64,000 bases of DNA from Variovorax sp. EL159 (lineage in GTDB: Bacteria; Pseudomonadota; Gammaproteobacteria; Burkholderiales; Burkholderiaceae_C), in the NCBI RefSeq assembly GCF_900100965.1, contig NZ_FMUJ01000002.1, positions 1,051,869 to 1,115,868 of the forward strand, read 5' to 3'. Each line of letters starts with the position of its first letter. Positions within the stretch are counted from its first letter, which is position 1. The notes under the pieces are model-generated. The model saw only the letters and a program-made list of their open reading frames with translations. It was not told where the DNA came from and searched no databases. The position numbers and the translations under genes are program-made. Shown here one piece after another: positions 8,390 through 16,773 of this stretch.

Positions 8390-9129
8390 CGGCCCAGCTC
8401 CATCTGCGCCAGGCACATGAAGTCGGCGCCCGGCGTGGGTTCGGCGAAGAGGCTGATGGCCTCGAAGCGCAAGGGCGGCGACGCCAGCAGCGGCGCGAAA
8501 TGCCGCCGCGCCGCCGCGCGCAGGGTGTCGACCACGGCGGGCTCGGTGTCGCGCAGCGAGCCCGTCAGCGACATGTGAAAGCGGAAGCGCTCCAGCACGA
8601 AGGGGTAGCCCCATCGCACCAGCAGCGCGTCTTCTTCGGGCGTGAGGCCGGCCGCGCGGCGGCGTTGCAGTTCGCTGGGCGACAACGGTTCGGCAAAGGC
8701 ATGCAGCCCCGTCACGCAAGCACCGGCCACCGCCTGCAGCGCGGGGCTCGGCCGCGCGGGCACCAGTGCCAGGAAGTCGTCTAGCAGTGCGACTTCGAGC
8801 GCGGGCATGGTGAACGGCTCCCAGGCCTGGCAGAGCGTTTGCAGTCCGTCGCGCAAGGTCGCTTCCTCGATGTGCGGCCATGGCGTGAAGGGCGCCGTGA
8901 GCGTGGCGTGCCATCCGTAGCGGCGTGGCGCGGCCGTCGCCTTGCGCTGCAGGTCGACCGGCAGTCCGTCGAAGACCGGCTGCGGCCTTGCTTCGCCGCT
9001 GGCGGCGCAGCGGCCGAGCCAGTCGCTGCCGGCCTTCCACCACGCGCTGTCGATGGCGGGCGCGTAGTACGCGGCGTAGCGGTGTGCCTTGCGATGCAGT
9101 TGCGGCGAGTGGGCGTGGCGCTCAGTCAT
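8386..9129 (-). CDS. DUF1045 phosphonate-operon protein, 2H phosphoesterase fold
   Basis: 247 residues. It belongs to the phosphonate-metabolism family DUF1045 (TIGR03223 type). Two His-x-Thr/Ser motifs are visible, H74-A-T76 in GWHATLTAP and H185-M-S187 in FHMSLTG, which is the 2H phosphoesterase signature used by enzymes that open cyclic phosphodiesters. In the C-P lyase pathway a 1,2-cyclic ribose phosphate must be opened, usually by PhnP; no phnP is present here, so this protein is a plausible replacement (inference). The start overlaps the phnF stop by eight bases, and the stop overlaps the phnN start. Confidence 0.88.
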   Translation of the reverse strand: MTERHAHSPQLHRKAHRYAAYYAPAIDSAWWKAGSDWLGRCAASGEARPQPVFDGLPVDLQRKATAAPRRYGWHATLTAPFTPWPHIEEATLRDGLQTLCQAWEPFTMPALEVALLDDFLALVPARPSPALQAVAGACVTGLHAFAEPLSPSELQRRRAAGLTPEEDALLVRWGYPFVLERFRFHMSLTGSLRDTEPAVVDTLRAAARRHFAPLLASPPLRFEAISLFAEPTPGADFMCLAQMELGR

Positions 9130-9886
9130 CGTGTTTCACCGTCAGCGTGGTGCGGTCGCCCGCGAACCAGGTGCGCGCGTATTCGATCGGCACATCGGCC
9201 GTGTCCACGTTCACGCTCTCGACGAAGAGCACCGGCCGGCCGACCGGCTGGCGCAATTGCGCGGCCACCGGCGACTCGGGCATCTGCGCGGTGATGCGGC
9301 TTTCGCGCCGCGTGTAGTCGTCCACGCCGTGGGCCGCGAAGCCGGCGGTGATGGAGCCGGTCTCGTGCACCACGGCCTCCAGCCCGGCGAAGCGCGGCAG
9401 CGGAAAGAAGCGTTCGCTGAAGTGCAGCGGCTGGCCTTCGGCGTCACCGATCACGTTCAGGCACAGCAGTGTGCTGCGCGCCGGCACGCCCAGCGCACGG
9501 GCCTGCGCGGCAGTGGCGCGCACGGTGCTCGATGCCACCACATGCAGCGCACCGCGCAACCCCGCCTGCGCCAGCCGCTGATGGTGGCGCGGTCGCTTGC
9601 CCAGTGCGATGTCGACCGCGAACTCCTCGACGTAGGTGCCGCTGCCTTGCGTCGCGCGCAACAGGCCCTGGCTGATGAGGTCGGCCAGCGAGCGCCGGAT
9701 GGTATGGCGATTGACGCCGAACTGCTCGGCCAGCGCGTGTTCGGAGGGCAGGCGCTGCCCCGGCGGATAGACGCCGCGCGCGATGGCGTCGGCGAGATCG
9801 GCGGCGATGCGGGTCCAGAAACTGTCGCGCGCCGGGCGTTCGGAGCGTGCGGGAAGCGATGCGGGAGAACTTGTTGTGCTTGTCAT
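9122..9886 (-). CDS. phnF: GntR-family phosphonate regulator PhnF
   Basis: 254 residues of the HutC subgroup of GntR regulators. The winged helix-turn-helix spans about residues 20-90 (LPSEHALAEQFGVNRHTIRRSL ... GSGTYV, split by a short loop) and the UTRA effector domain about 105-245. It is divergent from phnG with 75 bases between the start codons. That gap holds a 12-base palindrome, and a near copy precedes phnC; these are the expected repressor sites. In characterised systems PhnF represses phosphonate genes; here that role is inferred from family and position. Confidence 0.9.
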   Translation of the reverse strand: MTSTTSSPASLPARSERPARDSFWTRIAADLADAIARGVYPPGQRLPSEHALAEQFGVNRHTIRRSLADLISQGLLRATQGSGTYVEEFAVDIALGKRPRHHQRLAQAGLRGALHVVASSTVRATAAQARALGVPARSTLLCLNVIGDAEGQPLHFSERFFPLPRFAGLEAVVHETGSITAGFAAHGVDDYTRRESRITAQMPESPVAAQLRQPVGRPVLFVESVNVDTADVPIEYARTWFAGDRTTLTVKHDD

Positions 9887-9930
9887 GAAGTCGTCTTGTG
9901 CGCTCTCTAAGCTCGCGCCGGTTGTTCAAT

Positions 9931-9942
9931 TTGTCTATACAA
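9931..9942. promoter_or_regulatory. probable PhnF operator upstream of phnG
   Basis: TTGTCTATACAA is a near-perfect palindrome (reverse complement TTGTATAGACAA), ending 19 bases before the phnG ATG and lying between phnG and divergent phnF. It differs at only two positions from the mycobacterial PhnF operator as I recall it (TGGTATAGACCA). A second copy with the same half-site precedes phnC at the same distance. No obvious ribosome-binding site precedes phnG. Confidence 0.7.
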
Positions 9943-9961
9943 CTTTCAGAATATCACTTTC

Positions 9962-10465
9962 ATGTTTCATGCTTTTGACACGGAACCCGCAGAGCGCCCG
10001 CTCGACCGTGCGCAGTGGATGGCGACGCTGGCGCGGGCACCGCTCGACATGCTCGAACCTGCGCTGGGCGCGCATGCGCAGCGTGCGCCGCATTGGCTGC
10101 GTCCGCCCGAAACGGGGCTGGTGATGGTGCAGGGCCGCGCCGGCGGCACGGGCGAGCGATTCAACGTGGGCGAGGTCACGGTCACGCGTTGCGCATTGCG
10201 TCTGGGCGATGTGAGCGATGCCGTCGGCGTTGCCTACGTGCTGGGCCGCTCGCACCGCCACGCGCAACTGGCGGCCGTGGCCGATGCACTGCTGCAAGAC
10301 CCGGCGCAGCAGGCCACGCTGAACACGCAACTGCTGGTGCCAGTGCGCCGCCACCTCGCGCTGCAGCGTGCCAAGCGCCACGCCCGCGCGCAGAGCAGCA
10401 AGGTCGAGTTCTTCACCGTCGCACGCGAAGCCGGTGGCGCCGACGAAGAGGAGGGCGACGAATGA
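9962..10465 (+). CDS. phnG: phosphonate C-P lyase core subunit PhnG
   Basis: 167 residues. Recognised by PhnG-family segments such as RPPETGLVMVQGRAGGTGERFNVGEVTVTR (given here in part) and a C-terminal stretch ending AKVEFFT-like (SKVEFFTV). PhnG forms the PhnGHIJ core complex and, with PhnI, H and L, replaces adenine of ATP by the phosphonate to give a ribose-triphosphate phosphonate. It is the first gene of the rightward operon; its TGA overlaps the phnH ATG. The start is the ATG just after the putative operator. Confidence 0.92.
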   Translation: MFHAFDTEPAERPLDRAQWMATLARAPLDMLEPALGAHAQRAPHWLRPPETGLVMVQGRAGGTGERFNVGEVTVTRCALRLGDVSDAVGVAYVLGRSHRHAQLAAVADALLQDPAQQATLNTQLLVPVRRHLALQRAKRHARAQSSKVEFFTVAREAGGADEEEGDE

Positions 10466-11103
10466 ACGCGCACGATCTGTCGAAACTCGGCGCCGGCTTT
10501 TCCGACGCGGCACTGGGCAGCCAGTCGGTGTTTCGCGCAGCGCTGCAGGCGCTGTCGCATCCCGGCCGCGTGATCGCGCTACCGCACGACGCGCAGACGC
10601 CGTCGCGTGGCCATGCCGCATCGGCTGCGCTGCTGCTGGCGCTGCTCGATCCCGATTGCACGCTCTGGCTCTCGCCCTCGCTGGCGGGCAGCGATGCGGC
10701 CGCATGGCTGCGCTTTCACACCGGCTGCGTGCTGGTCGACGCGCCGGAGAACGCGCAGTTCGCATGGGTCGCACAGGGCGATGCGTGCCCGCCGCTCGGC
10801 AGCTTTGCCCATGGCAGCGACGCCTACCCGGACCAGTCGGCAACGTGCGTGCTCGACGTGGCTGCGTTGACCGAAGGCGGCACGGCCGGCTGGACGTTGC
10901 GGGGCCCCGGCATCCAGCACAGCACGCGGATCGAGGTCGATGGCTTGCCGCATCCCGGCGCTTCTGCCTTCACGTCGCAATGGGCGGCCAACCACGCCGG
11001 GTTCCCACGCGGCATCGACATGTTTCTGGCCGCGCCGCAGCAGATCGTCGGCCTGCCGCGCACCACGCGCATCGAAGCGCACGTCGAAGAACAGGGGGCT
11101 TGA
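10462..11103 (+). CDS. phnH: phosphonate C-P lyase core subunit PhnH
   Basis: 213 residues, close to the E. coli length. The family opening is visible (FSDAALGSQSVFRAALQALSHPG) in the first 40 residues, as is the late motif RGIDMFLAAPQQIVGLPRTTRI, both cited only in part. PhnH is a homodimeric, pyridoxal-enzyme-like fold protein without a cofactor that docks on the PhnGIJ core. The ATG overlaps the phnG stop as ATGA. The phnI gene follows after one base. Confidence 0.92.
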   Translation: MNAHDLSKLGAGFSDAALGSQSVFRAALQALSHPGRVIALPHDAQTPSRGHAASAALLLALLDPDCTLWLSPSLAGSDAAAWLRFHTGCVLVDAPENAQFAWVAQGDACPPLGSFAHGSDAYPDQSATCVLDVAALTEGGTAGWTLRGPGIQHSTRIEVDGLPHPGASAFTSQWAANHAGFPRGIDMFLAAPQQIVGLPRTTRIEAHVEEQGA

Positions 11104-11104
11104 G

Positions 11105-12208
11105 ATGTACGTTGCCGTCAAGGGCGGTGAAGCCGCCATCCTCAGCAGCTACGAACTGCTGGCCGAACAACGCCGCGGCGATGCGGGCACGCCCGAGCTG
11201 TCGGTGTCGCAGATCCGTGGGCAGCTCAAGCTCGCGGTCGATCGCGTGATGACCGAAGGCTCGGTGTACGACCCCGAGCTGGCCGCGCTTGCCATCAAGC
11301 AGGCGTCGGGTGACATGGTCGAAGCCATCTTCCTGCTGCGCGCCTACCGCGCCACGCTGCCGCGCCTGGGCACCAGCGTTGCGCTCGACACCGCGCGCAT
11401 GCAGCTCGACCGCCGCATCTCCGCCACCTTCAAGGACCTGCCGGGCGGGCAGGTGCTGGGCGCGACCTACGACTACACGCAGCGCCTGCTCGATTTCACG
11501 CTGCTGGCCAATGCGCAGCCGTCGCCACAGGCCGAGGCGTGCGAAGGCGTGGCCGCACCCACCGTCACACCGCGCGTGGTCGACCTGCTGAACCACGAAG
11601 GCCTGATCGAAACCCACGAGGTGCCGCCCGGCGACCCGGCACCCGTGGACCTCACGCGCACGCCGCCGCGCTTTCCGGCCGACCGCGCCACGCGCCTGCA
11701 GAACCTTGCGCGTGGCGACGAAGGCTTTCTGCTGGCCATGGCCTATTCGACGCAGCGCGGCTACTCGCACAGCCACCCCTTCGTCGGCGAGATCCGCGTG
11801 GGCACCGTCGAGCTGGAACTGGCGCCCGAAGAGCTGCCCTTCACCATCTCCATCGGCGACATGGAGTTCACCGAATGCGAAATGGTGAACCAGTTCGCCG
11901 GCAGCAAGACCGAGCCGCCGCAGTTCACGCGCGGCTACGGCCTGGCCTTCGGTCACAGCGAACGCAAGGCCATGGCGATGAGCCTGGTCGACCGCGCGCT
12001 GCGTGCGGAGGAACTGGGCGAGCCGGTCGAAGCCCCCGCGCAGATGCAGGAGTTCGTGCTCTCGCACAGCGACAGCCTCGAAGCCTCGGGTTTCGTGCAG
12101 CACCTGAAGCTGCCGCACTACGTCGACTTCCAGTCCGAACTCGAACTGGTGCGAAAGATGCGCGCGTCTGCCGGCACGAACGAGGAAGCCACGGGAGAAC
12201 AGCCATGA
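11105..12208 (+). CDS. phnI: phosphonate C-P lyase core subunit PhnI
   Basis: 367 residues, the usual PhnI length, beginning MYVAVKGGEAAI. PhnI is the nucleosidase-like subunit that, with PhnG, H and L, displaces adenine from ATP or GTP to attach the phosphonate to ribose C1. Family blocks are visible near the centre (LARGDEGFLLAMAYSTQRGY) and near the end (LPHYVDFQSELELVRKMR). The start ATG follows the phnH TGA directly, and the stop overlaps the phnJ ATG, so translation is coupled through the operon. Confidence 0.93.
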   Translation: MYVAVKGGEAAILSSYELLAEQRRGDAGTPELSVSQIRGQLKLAVDRVMTEGSVYDPELAALAIKQASGDMVEAIFLLRAYRATLPRLGTSVALDTARMQLDRRISATFKDLPGGQVLGATYDYTQRLLDFTLLANAQPSPQAEACEGVAAPTVTPRVVDLLNHEGLIETHEVPPGDPAPVDLTRTPPRFPADRATRLQNLARGDEGFLLAMAYSTQRGYSHSHPFVGEIRVGTVELELAPEELPFTISIGDMEFTECEMVNQFAGSKTEPPQFTRGYGLAFGHSERKAMAMSLVDRALRAEELGEPVEAPAQMQEFVLSHSDSLEASGFVQHLKLPHYVDFQSELELVRKMRASAGTNEEATGEQP

Positions 12209-13083
12209 CCACCGCCATCAGCTACAACTTTGCCTACCTCGACGAGCGCACCAAGCGCATGATCCGCCGCGCCATCCTGAAGGCGGTGGCCATTCCCGGC
12301 TACCAGGTGCCCTTCGGTTCGCGCGAGATGCCGTTGCCCTATGGCTGGGGCACCGGGGGCATCCAGGTCACGGCCGCCGTGATCGGGCCGAAGGACGTGC
12401 TCAAGGTCATCGACCAGGGCTCGGACGACACCGTCAACGCGGTCAACATCCGCCGCTTCTTCCAGCGCACCACGGGCGTGGAAACCACCACGCGCACCAC
12501 CGATGCCACGCTGATCCAGACGCGCCACCGCATCCCCGAAGCGCCGCTGGCCGAAGGGCAGGTGCTGGTCTACCAGGTGCCGGTGCCCGAGCCGATGCAG
12601 CGGCTGGAGCCGCGCGAGACCACCACGCGCACGCTGCACGCGCTGGCCGAGTACGGCCTGATGCACGTGAAGCTGTACGAGGACATCGCGCGCTACGGCC
12701 ACATCGCCACCACCTACGACTACCCGGTGCTGGTCAACGGCCGCTATGTGATGTCGCCGTCGCCGATCCCGAAGTTCGACAACCCGAAGCTGCACATGAA
12801 CCCAGCGCTGCAGCTCTTCGGCGCCGGCCGCGAAAAGCGCATCTACGCACTGCCGCCCTACACGCCGGTCGAAAGCCTGGGCTTCGAAGACCATCCGTTC
12901 GAGGTGCAGCGCTGGGACGAACCCTGCGCGCTGTGCGGCGCGACCGACAGCTTTCTCGACGAAATCATCACCGACGACCGGGGCTCGCGCATGCATGTGT
13001 GCTCGGACTCCGACTACTGCCAGTCGCGCCAGCAGGCGCAGGCCGGGCAGGTCGCACCCGAAGAACAGCAGGCCCTCGCATGA
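12205..13083 (+). CDS. phnJ: carbon-phosphorus lyase radical-SAM subunit PhnJ
   Basis: 292 residues. PhnJ is the radical-SAM enzyme that breaks the C-P bond of ribose-phosphonate, giving the alkane and cyclic ribose phosphate. The four conserved Cys are C241, C244, C266 and C272 (spacing C-x2-C-x21-C-x5-C), and the glycine that carries the radical in the E. coli enzyme (G32) is present in AIPGYQVPFG. All key residues are therefore intact. The ATG overlaps the phnI stop, and the TGA overlaps the phnK start. Confidence 0.96.
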   Translation: MTTAISYNFAYLDERTKRMIRRAILKAVAIPGYQVPFGSREMPLPYGWGTGGIQVTAAVIGPKDVLKVIDQGSDDTVNAVNIRRFFQRTTGVETTTRTTDATLIQTRHRIPEAPLAEGQVLVYQVPVPEPMQRLEPRETTTRTLHALAEYGLMHVKLYEDIARYGHIATTYDYPVLVNGRYVMSPSPIPKFDNPKLHMNPALQLFGAGREKRIYALPPYTPVESLGFEDHPFEVQRWDEPCALCGATDSFLDEIITDDRGSRMHVCSDSDYCQSRQQAQAGQVAPEEQQALA

Positions 13084-13868
13084 ACGCAGCCCTTTCCCAT
13101 CCTCCCTTGCTGCGCGTGCGCGGCATCGGCAAGCGCTACGGCGACCGCGTGGCGCTGCACGACGCGTCTTTCGATCTCTGGCCCGGCGAAGTGCTGGCGG
13201 TGGTCGGCGAGTCGGGCTCCGGCAAGTCGACCTTGCTCAACGCGATTGCCGCACGCGACAAGCCCGATGCGGGCAGCGTCGAGTTCCAGGTGCGCGGCGG
13301 CGGGCTGCAGGACGTCTTCGCGATGACCGAGGCCCAGCAACGCCTGTTGGCCCGCACCGACTGGGGCTTCGTGCACCAGAACCCGGCCGACGGCCTGCGC
13401 ATGGACGTATCGGCCGGTGCCAACGTCGGCGAACGGCTCATGGGCCTGGGCGAGCGCCACTACGGCCGCCTGCGCGCCGCCGCCGCCGAATGGCTGCAGC
13501 GCGTGGAGATCGATCCGCAGCGCATCGACGACGCGCCCCGCACCTTCTCGGGCGGCATGCGCCAGCGCCTGCAGATCGCGCGCAACCTCGTGACGCAGCC
13601 GCGCCTGATGTTCATGGACGAGCCGACCTCGGGCCTCGACGTGTCGGTGCAGGCGCGCCTGCTCGACCTGCTGCGCCAGCTCACGCGGCAGATGCAGCTG
13701 GCCGCCATCGTGGTCACGCACGACCTGGCCGTGGCGCGGCTGCTCGCGCACCGCATGGTCGTGATGCAGCACGGCCGCGTGGTCGAGTCGGGTCTTACCG
13801 ACCAGGTGCTGGACGACCCGCAGCACGCCTACACCCAACTGCTCGTTTCTTCGGTACTGACCCCATGA
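13080..13868 (+). CDS. phnK: C-P lyase ABC-type ATPase PhnK
   Basis: 262 residues. ABC ATPase with Walker A GESGSGKS at about residues 43-50, signature FSGGMRQRL and Walker B LMFMDEPTSGLD. In the C-P lyase complex PhnK binds the core through PhnJ rather than a membrane permease and uses ATP for turnover. It resembles oligopeptide-transport ATPases (HQNPADGLRM in the Q-loop region), as is usual for PhnK. The ATG overlaps the phnJ stop and the TGA overlaps the phnL start. Confidence 0.92.
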   Translation: MNAALSHPPLLRVRGIGKRYGDRVALHDASFDLWPGEVLAVVGESGSGKSTLLNAIAARDKPDAGSVEFQVRGGGLQDVFAMTEAQQRLLARTDWGFVHQNPADGLRMDVSAGANVGERLMGLGERHYGRLRAAAAEWLQRVEIDPQRIDDAPRTFSGGMRQRLQIARNLVTQPRLMFMDEPTSGLDVSVQARLLDLLRQLTRQMQLAAIVVTHDLAVARLLAHRMVVMQHGRVVESGLTDQVLDDPQHAYTQLLVSSVLTP

Positions 13869-14578
13869 CGACCCCTTTGCTTTGCATCCAGGGCGTGGCC
13901 AAGCGCTTCACGCTGCACCACCAGAACCAGCTCGAGCTGTCGGTGTTCGACCAGGTCGAGCTGAGCGTGTCGGCCGGCGAATGCGTGGTGCTCGACGGCG
14001 CCTCGGGCCTGGGCAAGAGCACGCTGCTCAAGCTCATCTATGCCAACTACCGCGCGAGCGAAGGCCGCATCACCGTGCAGTCGGGCGACGGCCCGGTCGA
14101 CGTGACGCAGGTCACGCCGCGCGAGCTGGTGCGCCTGCGCCGCGACACCATCGGCTACGTGAGCCAGTTCCTGCGCGTGATTCCCCGCGTGCCGGCGCTC
14201 GACGTGGTGGCCGAGCCGCTGGCCGAAGACGCGGGTGATGACCCCGCCGGCATCGAGGCCGCGCGCGAAGACGCACGCCGCTGGCTCACGCGCCTGCGCA
14301 TTCCCGAGCGTTTGTGGCACCTGCCGCCCGCCACCTTCTCGGGCGGCGAGCAGCAGCGCATCAACATCGCCCGGAACATGATCAAGCCCAAGCCGCTGCT
14401 GTTGCTGGACGAACCCACCGCGTCGCTGGACGCGGCCAACACCGACACGGTTATCGCGCTGATCCGCGAGGCCACGGCGCGCGGCGCCGCCACGGTCGGG
14501 ATCTTTCACGATGCCGAGGTGGGCGCGGCGGTGGCCACGCGCCGCGTCAACGTCGGCGAATTCAGGAGCCAGTCATGA
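13865..14578 (+). CDS. phnL: phosphonate C-P lyase ABC-type subunit PhnL
   Basis: 237 residues. Walker A is GASGLGKST (with Leu where ABC proteins usually have Ser/Cys, typical of PhnL), the signature is FSGGEQQRINIAR and Walker B LLLLDEPTASLD. PhnL takes part with PhnG, H and I in attaching the phosphonate to ribose and forms a second ABC dimer with PhnK on the core complex. The ATG overlaps the phnK stop and the stop overlaps phnM as ATGA. Confidence 0.92.
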   Translation: MTTPLLCIQGVAKRFTLHHQNQLELSVFDQVELSVSAGECVVLDGASGLGKSTLLKLIYANYRASEGRITVQSGDGPVDVTQVTPRELVRLRRDTIGYVSQFLRVIPRVPALDVVAEPLAEDAGDDPAGIEAAREDARRWLTRLRIPERLWHLPPATFSGGEQQRINIARNMIKPKPLLLLDEPTASLDAANTDTVIALIREATARGAATVGIFHDAEVGAAVATRRVNVGEFRSQS

Positions 14579-15729
14579 GCGTGGGCATGGTGTTCTCGAA
14601 CGCACGCATGGTGCTGCCGAGCGAGGTGGTGTCGGGTTCGCTGTCGGTGGCCGGTGGCCGCATCGACGCCATTCACGATGGCCCAAGCGCCGAAGGCACG
14701 ATCGACCTGGACGGCGACTACCTGCTGCCCGGCCTGGTGGAGATTCACACCGACAACTTCGAGCGCCACCTGATGCCACGGCCCAAGGTGCACTGGAACC
14801 CGCTGCCCGCGCTGCTGGCGCACGACGCCGAGGTGGCTGCCGCCGGCATCACCACGGTGTTCGATGCGCTCGGCGTGGGCGAGGCCGACCCCGAAAGCCT
14901 GCGCGGCAGCACCTGGGGCTCGACGCTGTCGATGCTCGACGCCTGCGCCGCGCAGGACGTGCTGCGCGCCGACCATCACCTGCACGTGCGCTGCGAGCTG
15001 CCCGCGCCCAACACCATCGAGCTGTTCGAGCCCTTTCGCGGGCACGCACGCGTGTCGCTGATCTCGCTGATGGACCACACGCCGGGCCAGCGGCAGTGGG
15101 AGAACATCGAGCTGGCGCGCGTCTACTACACCGGCAAGAAGGGCTGGAGCGACAGCAAGTTCGAGCTGCGCGTGGCCGAGTCGGGCAGGCTGCAGACCGA
15201 GTACGCGCAGCCGCATCGCCGGCACTTCGTCGACTACTGCCGCACGCATGGCATTGCGCTCGCAAGCCACGACGACACCACGGTGGCGCATGTGGAGCAG
15301 GCCCACGCCGAGGGCGCGAGCATGTCGGAGTTTCCGACCACGATGGCGGCCGCGCGCGCGGCGCGTGCCCACGGCCTCGCCAATGTGATGGGCGGACCGA
15401 ACGTGATGCGCGGCGGCTCGCATTCGGGCAACGTGGCGGCGGCCGACCTGGCGCGCGACGGGCTGCTCGACATCCTCTCGTCCGACTACGTGCCGAGCAG
15501 CCTGCTGGGTGCGGCGATGCGGCTGGTGGACGACGGGCTCGCCACGCTGCCGCAGGCCGTGGCCATGGTGACACGCACGCCAGCACATGCCGCGCGGCTG
15601 CACGACCGTGGCGCGCTCGCGCCCGGCCTGCGCGCGGACCTGGTGCAGGTGCGCATGTGCACCTTGTCCGACGGCGCGCGGCATCCGCTGGTGCGCGGCG
15701 TGTGGCGCGAGGGGCGTCGCGTCATCTGA
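14575..15729 (+). CDS. phnM: ribose triphosphonate diphosphatase PhnM
   Basis: 384 residues of the amidohydrolase superfamily. The first metal-binding motif is H58-T-D60 in VEIHTDNFERHL, the bridging-lysine region is YYTGKKGW, and later motifs are ASHDDTT, SEFPTT, GGPNVMRGGSHSGN and DILSSDYVPSSLL. PhnM removes pyrophosphate from the ribose-triphosphate phosphonate to give the substrate of PhnJ. It is the last gene of the overlapping phnG-M set; 100 bases with a putative PhnF site separate it from phnC. Confidence 0.94.
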   Translation: MSVGMVFSNARMVLPSEVVSGSLSVAGGRIDAIHDGPSAEGTIDLDGDYLLPGLVEIHTDNFERHLMPRPKVHWNPLPALLAHDAEVAAAGITTVFDALGVGEADPESLRGSTWGSTLSMLDACAAQDVLRADHHLHVRCELPAPNTIELFEPFRGHARVSLISLMDHTPGQRQWENIELARVYYTGKKGWSDSKFELRVAESGRLQTEYAQPHRRHFVDYCRTHGIALASHDDTTVAHVEQAHAEGASMSEFPTTMAAARAARAHGLANVMGGPNVMRGGSHSGNVAAADLARDGLLDILSSDYVPSSLLGAAMRLVDDGLATLPQAVAMVTRTPAHAARLHDRGALAPGLRADLVQVRMCTLSDGARHPLVRGVWREGRRVI

Positions 15730-15801
15730 TCTGAAATCCGCGTGACATGCGGGCGTCGCGGAAGTGTCGCCGCCGCGTCATACCGGTTGGCGAGACTGCA
15801 T

Positions 15802-15813
15802 TTGTCTAGACGA
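15802..15813. promoter_or_regulatory. probable PhnF operator upstream of phnC
   Basis: TTGTCTAGACGA shares the half-site TTGTCTA with the site upstream of phnG and ends 16 bases before the phnC ATG. The matching position at both promoters argues that phnCDE form a separate PhnF-controlled transcription unit. Confidence 0.65.
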
Positions 15814-15829
15814 CTTGAGGCCCAGCCAC

Positions 15830-16711
15830 ATGAACACTCTCCTTCACATCCGCCAGCTCAACAAGCACTTCGCCAACGGGCGGCATGCATTGCGCGACAT
15901 CAACCTCGACGTGGCGCGCGGCGAGATGGTGGCGCTGATCGGCGCCTCGGGCTCGGGCAAGTCGACGCTGCTGCGGCACATCGCAGGGCTGGTGGCGGCC
16001 GATGGCGCGACGCAGTCGCTGGTGGAAATCGACGGGCGCTGCGTGCAGCAGGGCGGCCGCATCCACCGCGACATCCGCCAGGTGCGCTCGCAGGTGGGCT
16101 TCGTGTTCCAGCAGTTCAACCTCGTGGCACGGCTGCCGGTGCTGGTCAATGTGCTGGTCGGCTCGCTGCACCGCATGCCGTGGTGGCGCAGCTGGATGCG
16201 GATCTTCAATGCGCAGGAGCGCGCACTGGCCCTCGATGCGCTGGCGCGCGTGGGCATTGCCGACTGCCACGCGCAGCGCGCGTCCACGCTGTCGGGCGGC
16301 CAGCAGCAGCGCGCCGCCATCGCACGCACGCTGGTGCAGGGCGCCAAGGTGGTGCTGGCCGACGAGCCGATTGCGTCGCTGGACCCGGAATCGTCGCGCA
16401 AGGTCATGGAGATCCTGGCGCGCATCAATCGCGAAGACGGCTGCACCGTGGTCGTGTCGCTGCACCAGGTCGACATCGCCATGAAGTACTGCCCGCGCGT
16501 GGTGGCGCTGAACCAGGGCCAGGTGGTGTTCGACGGGCCTTCATCCGCGCTCACGCCCGAGCTGCTGCATGCGCTGTACGGCGTGCAGGCCGAAGAGCTT
16601 CTGCGGCCGGCGGGGCCGACGGGGCCTGTTGCAGCTGAGGGCGCGAGCGTGCACGTGCTGCCGCAGCCCGCCGTGGTGTCCTGGGCGACGCGCCCGGCAA
16701 AGGCCGCCTGA
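15830..16711 (+). CDS. phnC: phosphonate ABC transporter ATP-binding protein PhnC
   Basis: 293 residues. Walker [11 protein letters not shown]-loop FVFQQFNLV, signature [13 protein letters not shown] and Walker [14 protein letters not shown] are all intact. PhnC energises uptake of phosphonates (and often phosphate esters) through PhnE. The last 35 or so residues (from about [11 protein letters not shown]) are Pro/Ala/Val-rich and exceed the usual PhnC end, a tail of no recognised function. The ATG at 15830 follows GAGGCC weakly; an upstream in-frame ATG at 15764 would include the operator. Confidence 0.92.
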   Translation: MNTLLHIRQLNKHFANGRHALRDINLDVARGEMVALIGASGSGKSTLLRHIAGLVAADGATQSLVEIDGRCVQQGGRIHRDIRQVRSQVGFVFQQFNLVARLPVLVNVLVGSLHRMPWWRSWMRIFNAQERALALDALARVGIADCHAQRASTLSGGQQQRAAIARTLVQGAKVVLADEPIASLDPESSRKVMEILARINREDGCTVVVSLHQVDIAMKYCPRVVALNQGQVVFDGPSSALTPELLHALYGVQAEELLRPAGPTGPVAAEGASVHVLPQPAVVSWATRPAKAA

Positions 16712-16773
16712 ACCGTACGCGTCTTCCCGACGTTTCCTTTCTCTTTTTTTCGTTCCCCTTTTTGGAGTCATCC

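Noticed and set aside
9903..9961. A classical sigma-70 promoter for phnG (TTGTTC at 9922 with a downstream GAATAT).
   Set aside because: Spacing between the two boxes is about 20 bases and the boxes are weak; only the palindrome is well supported.
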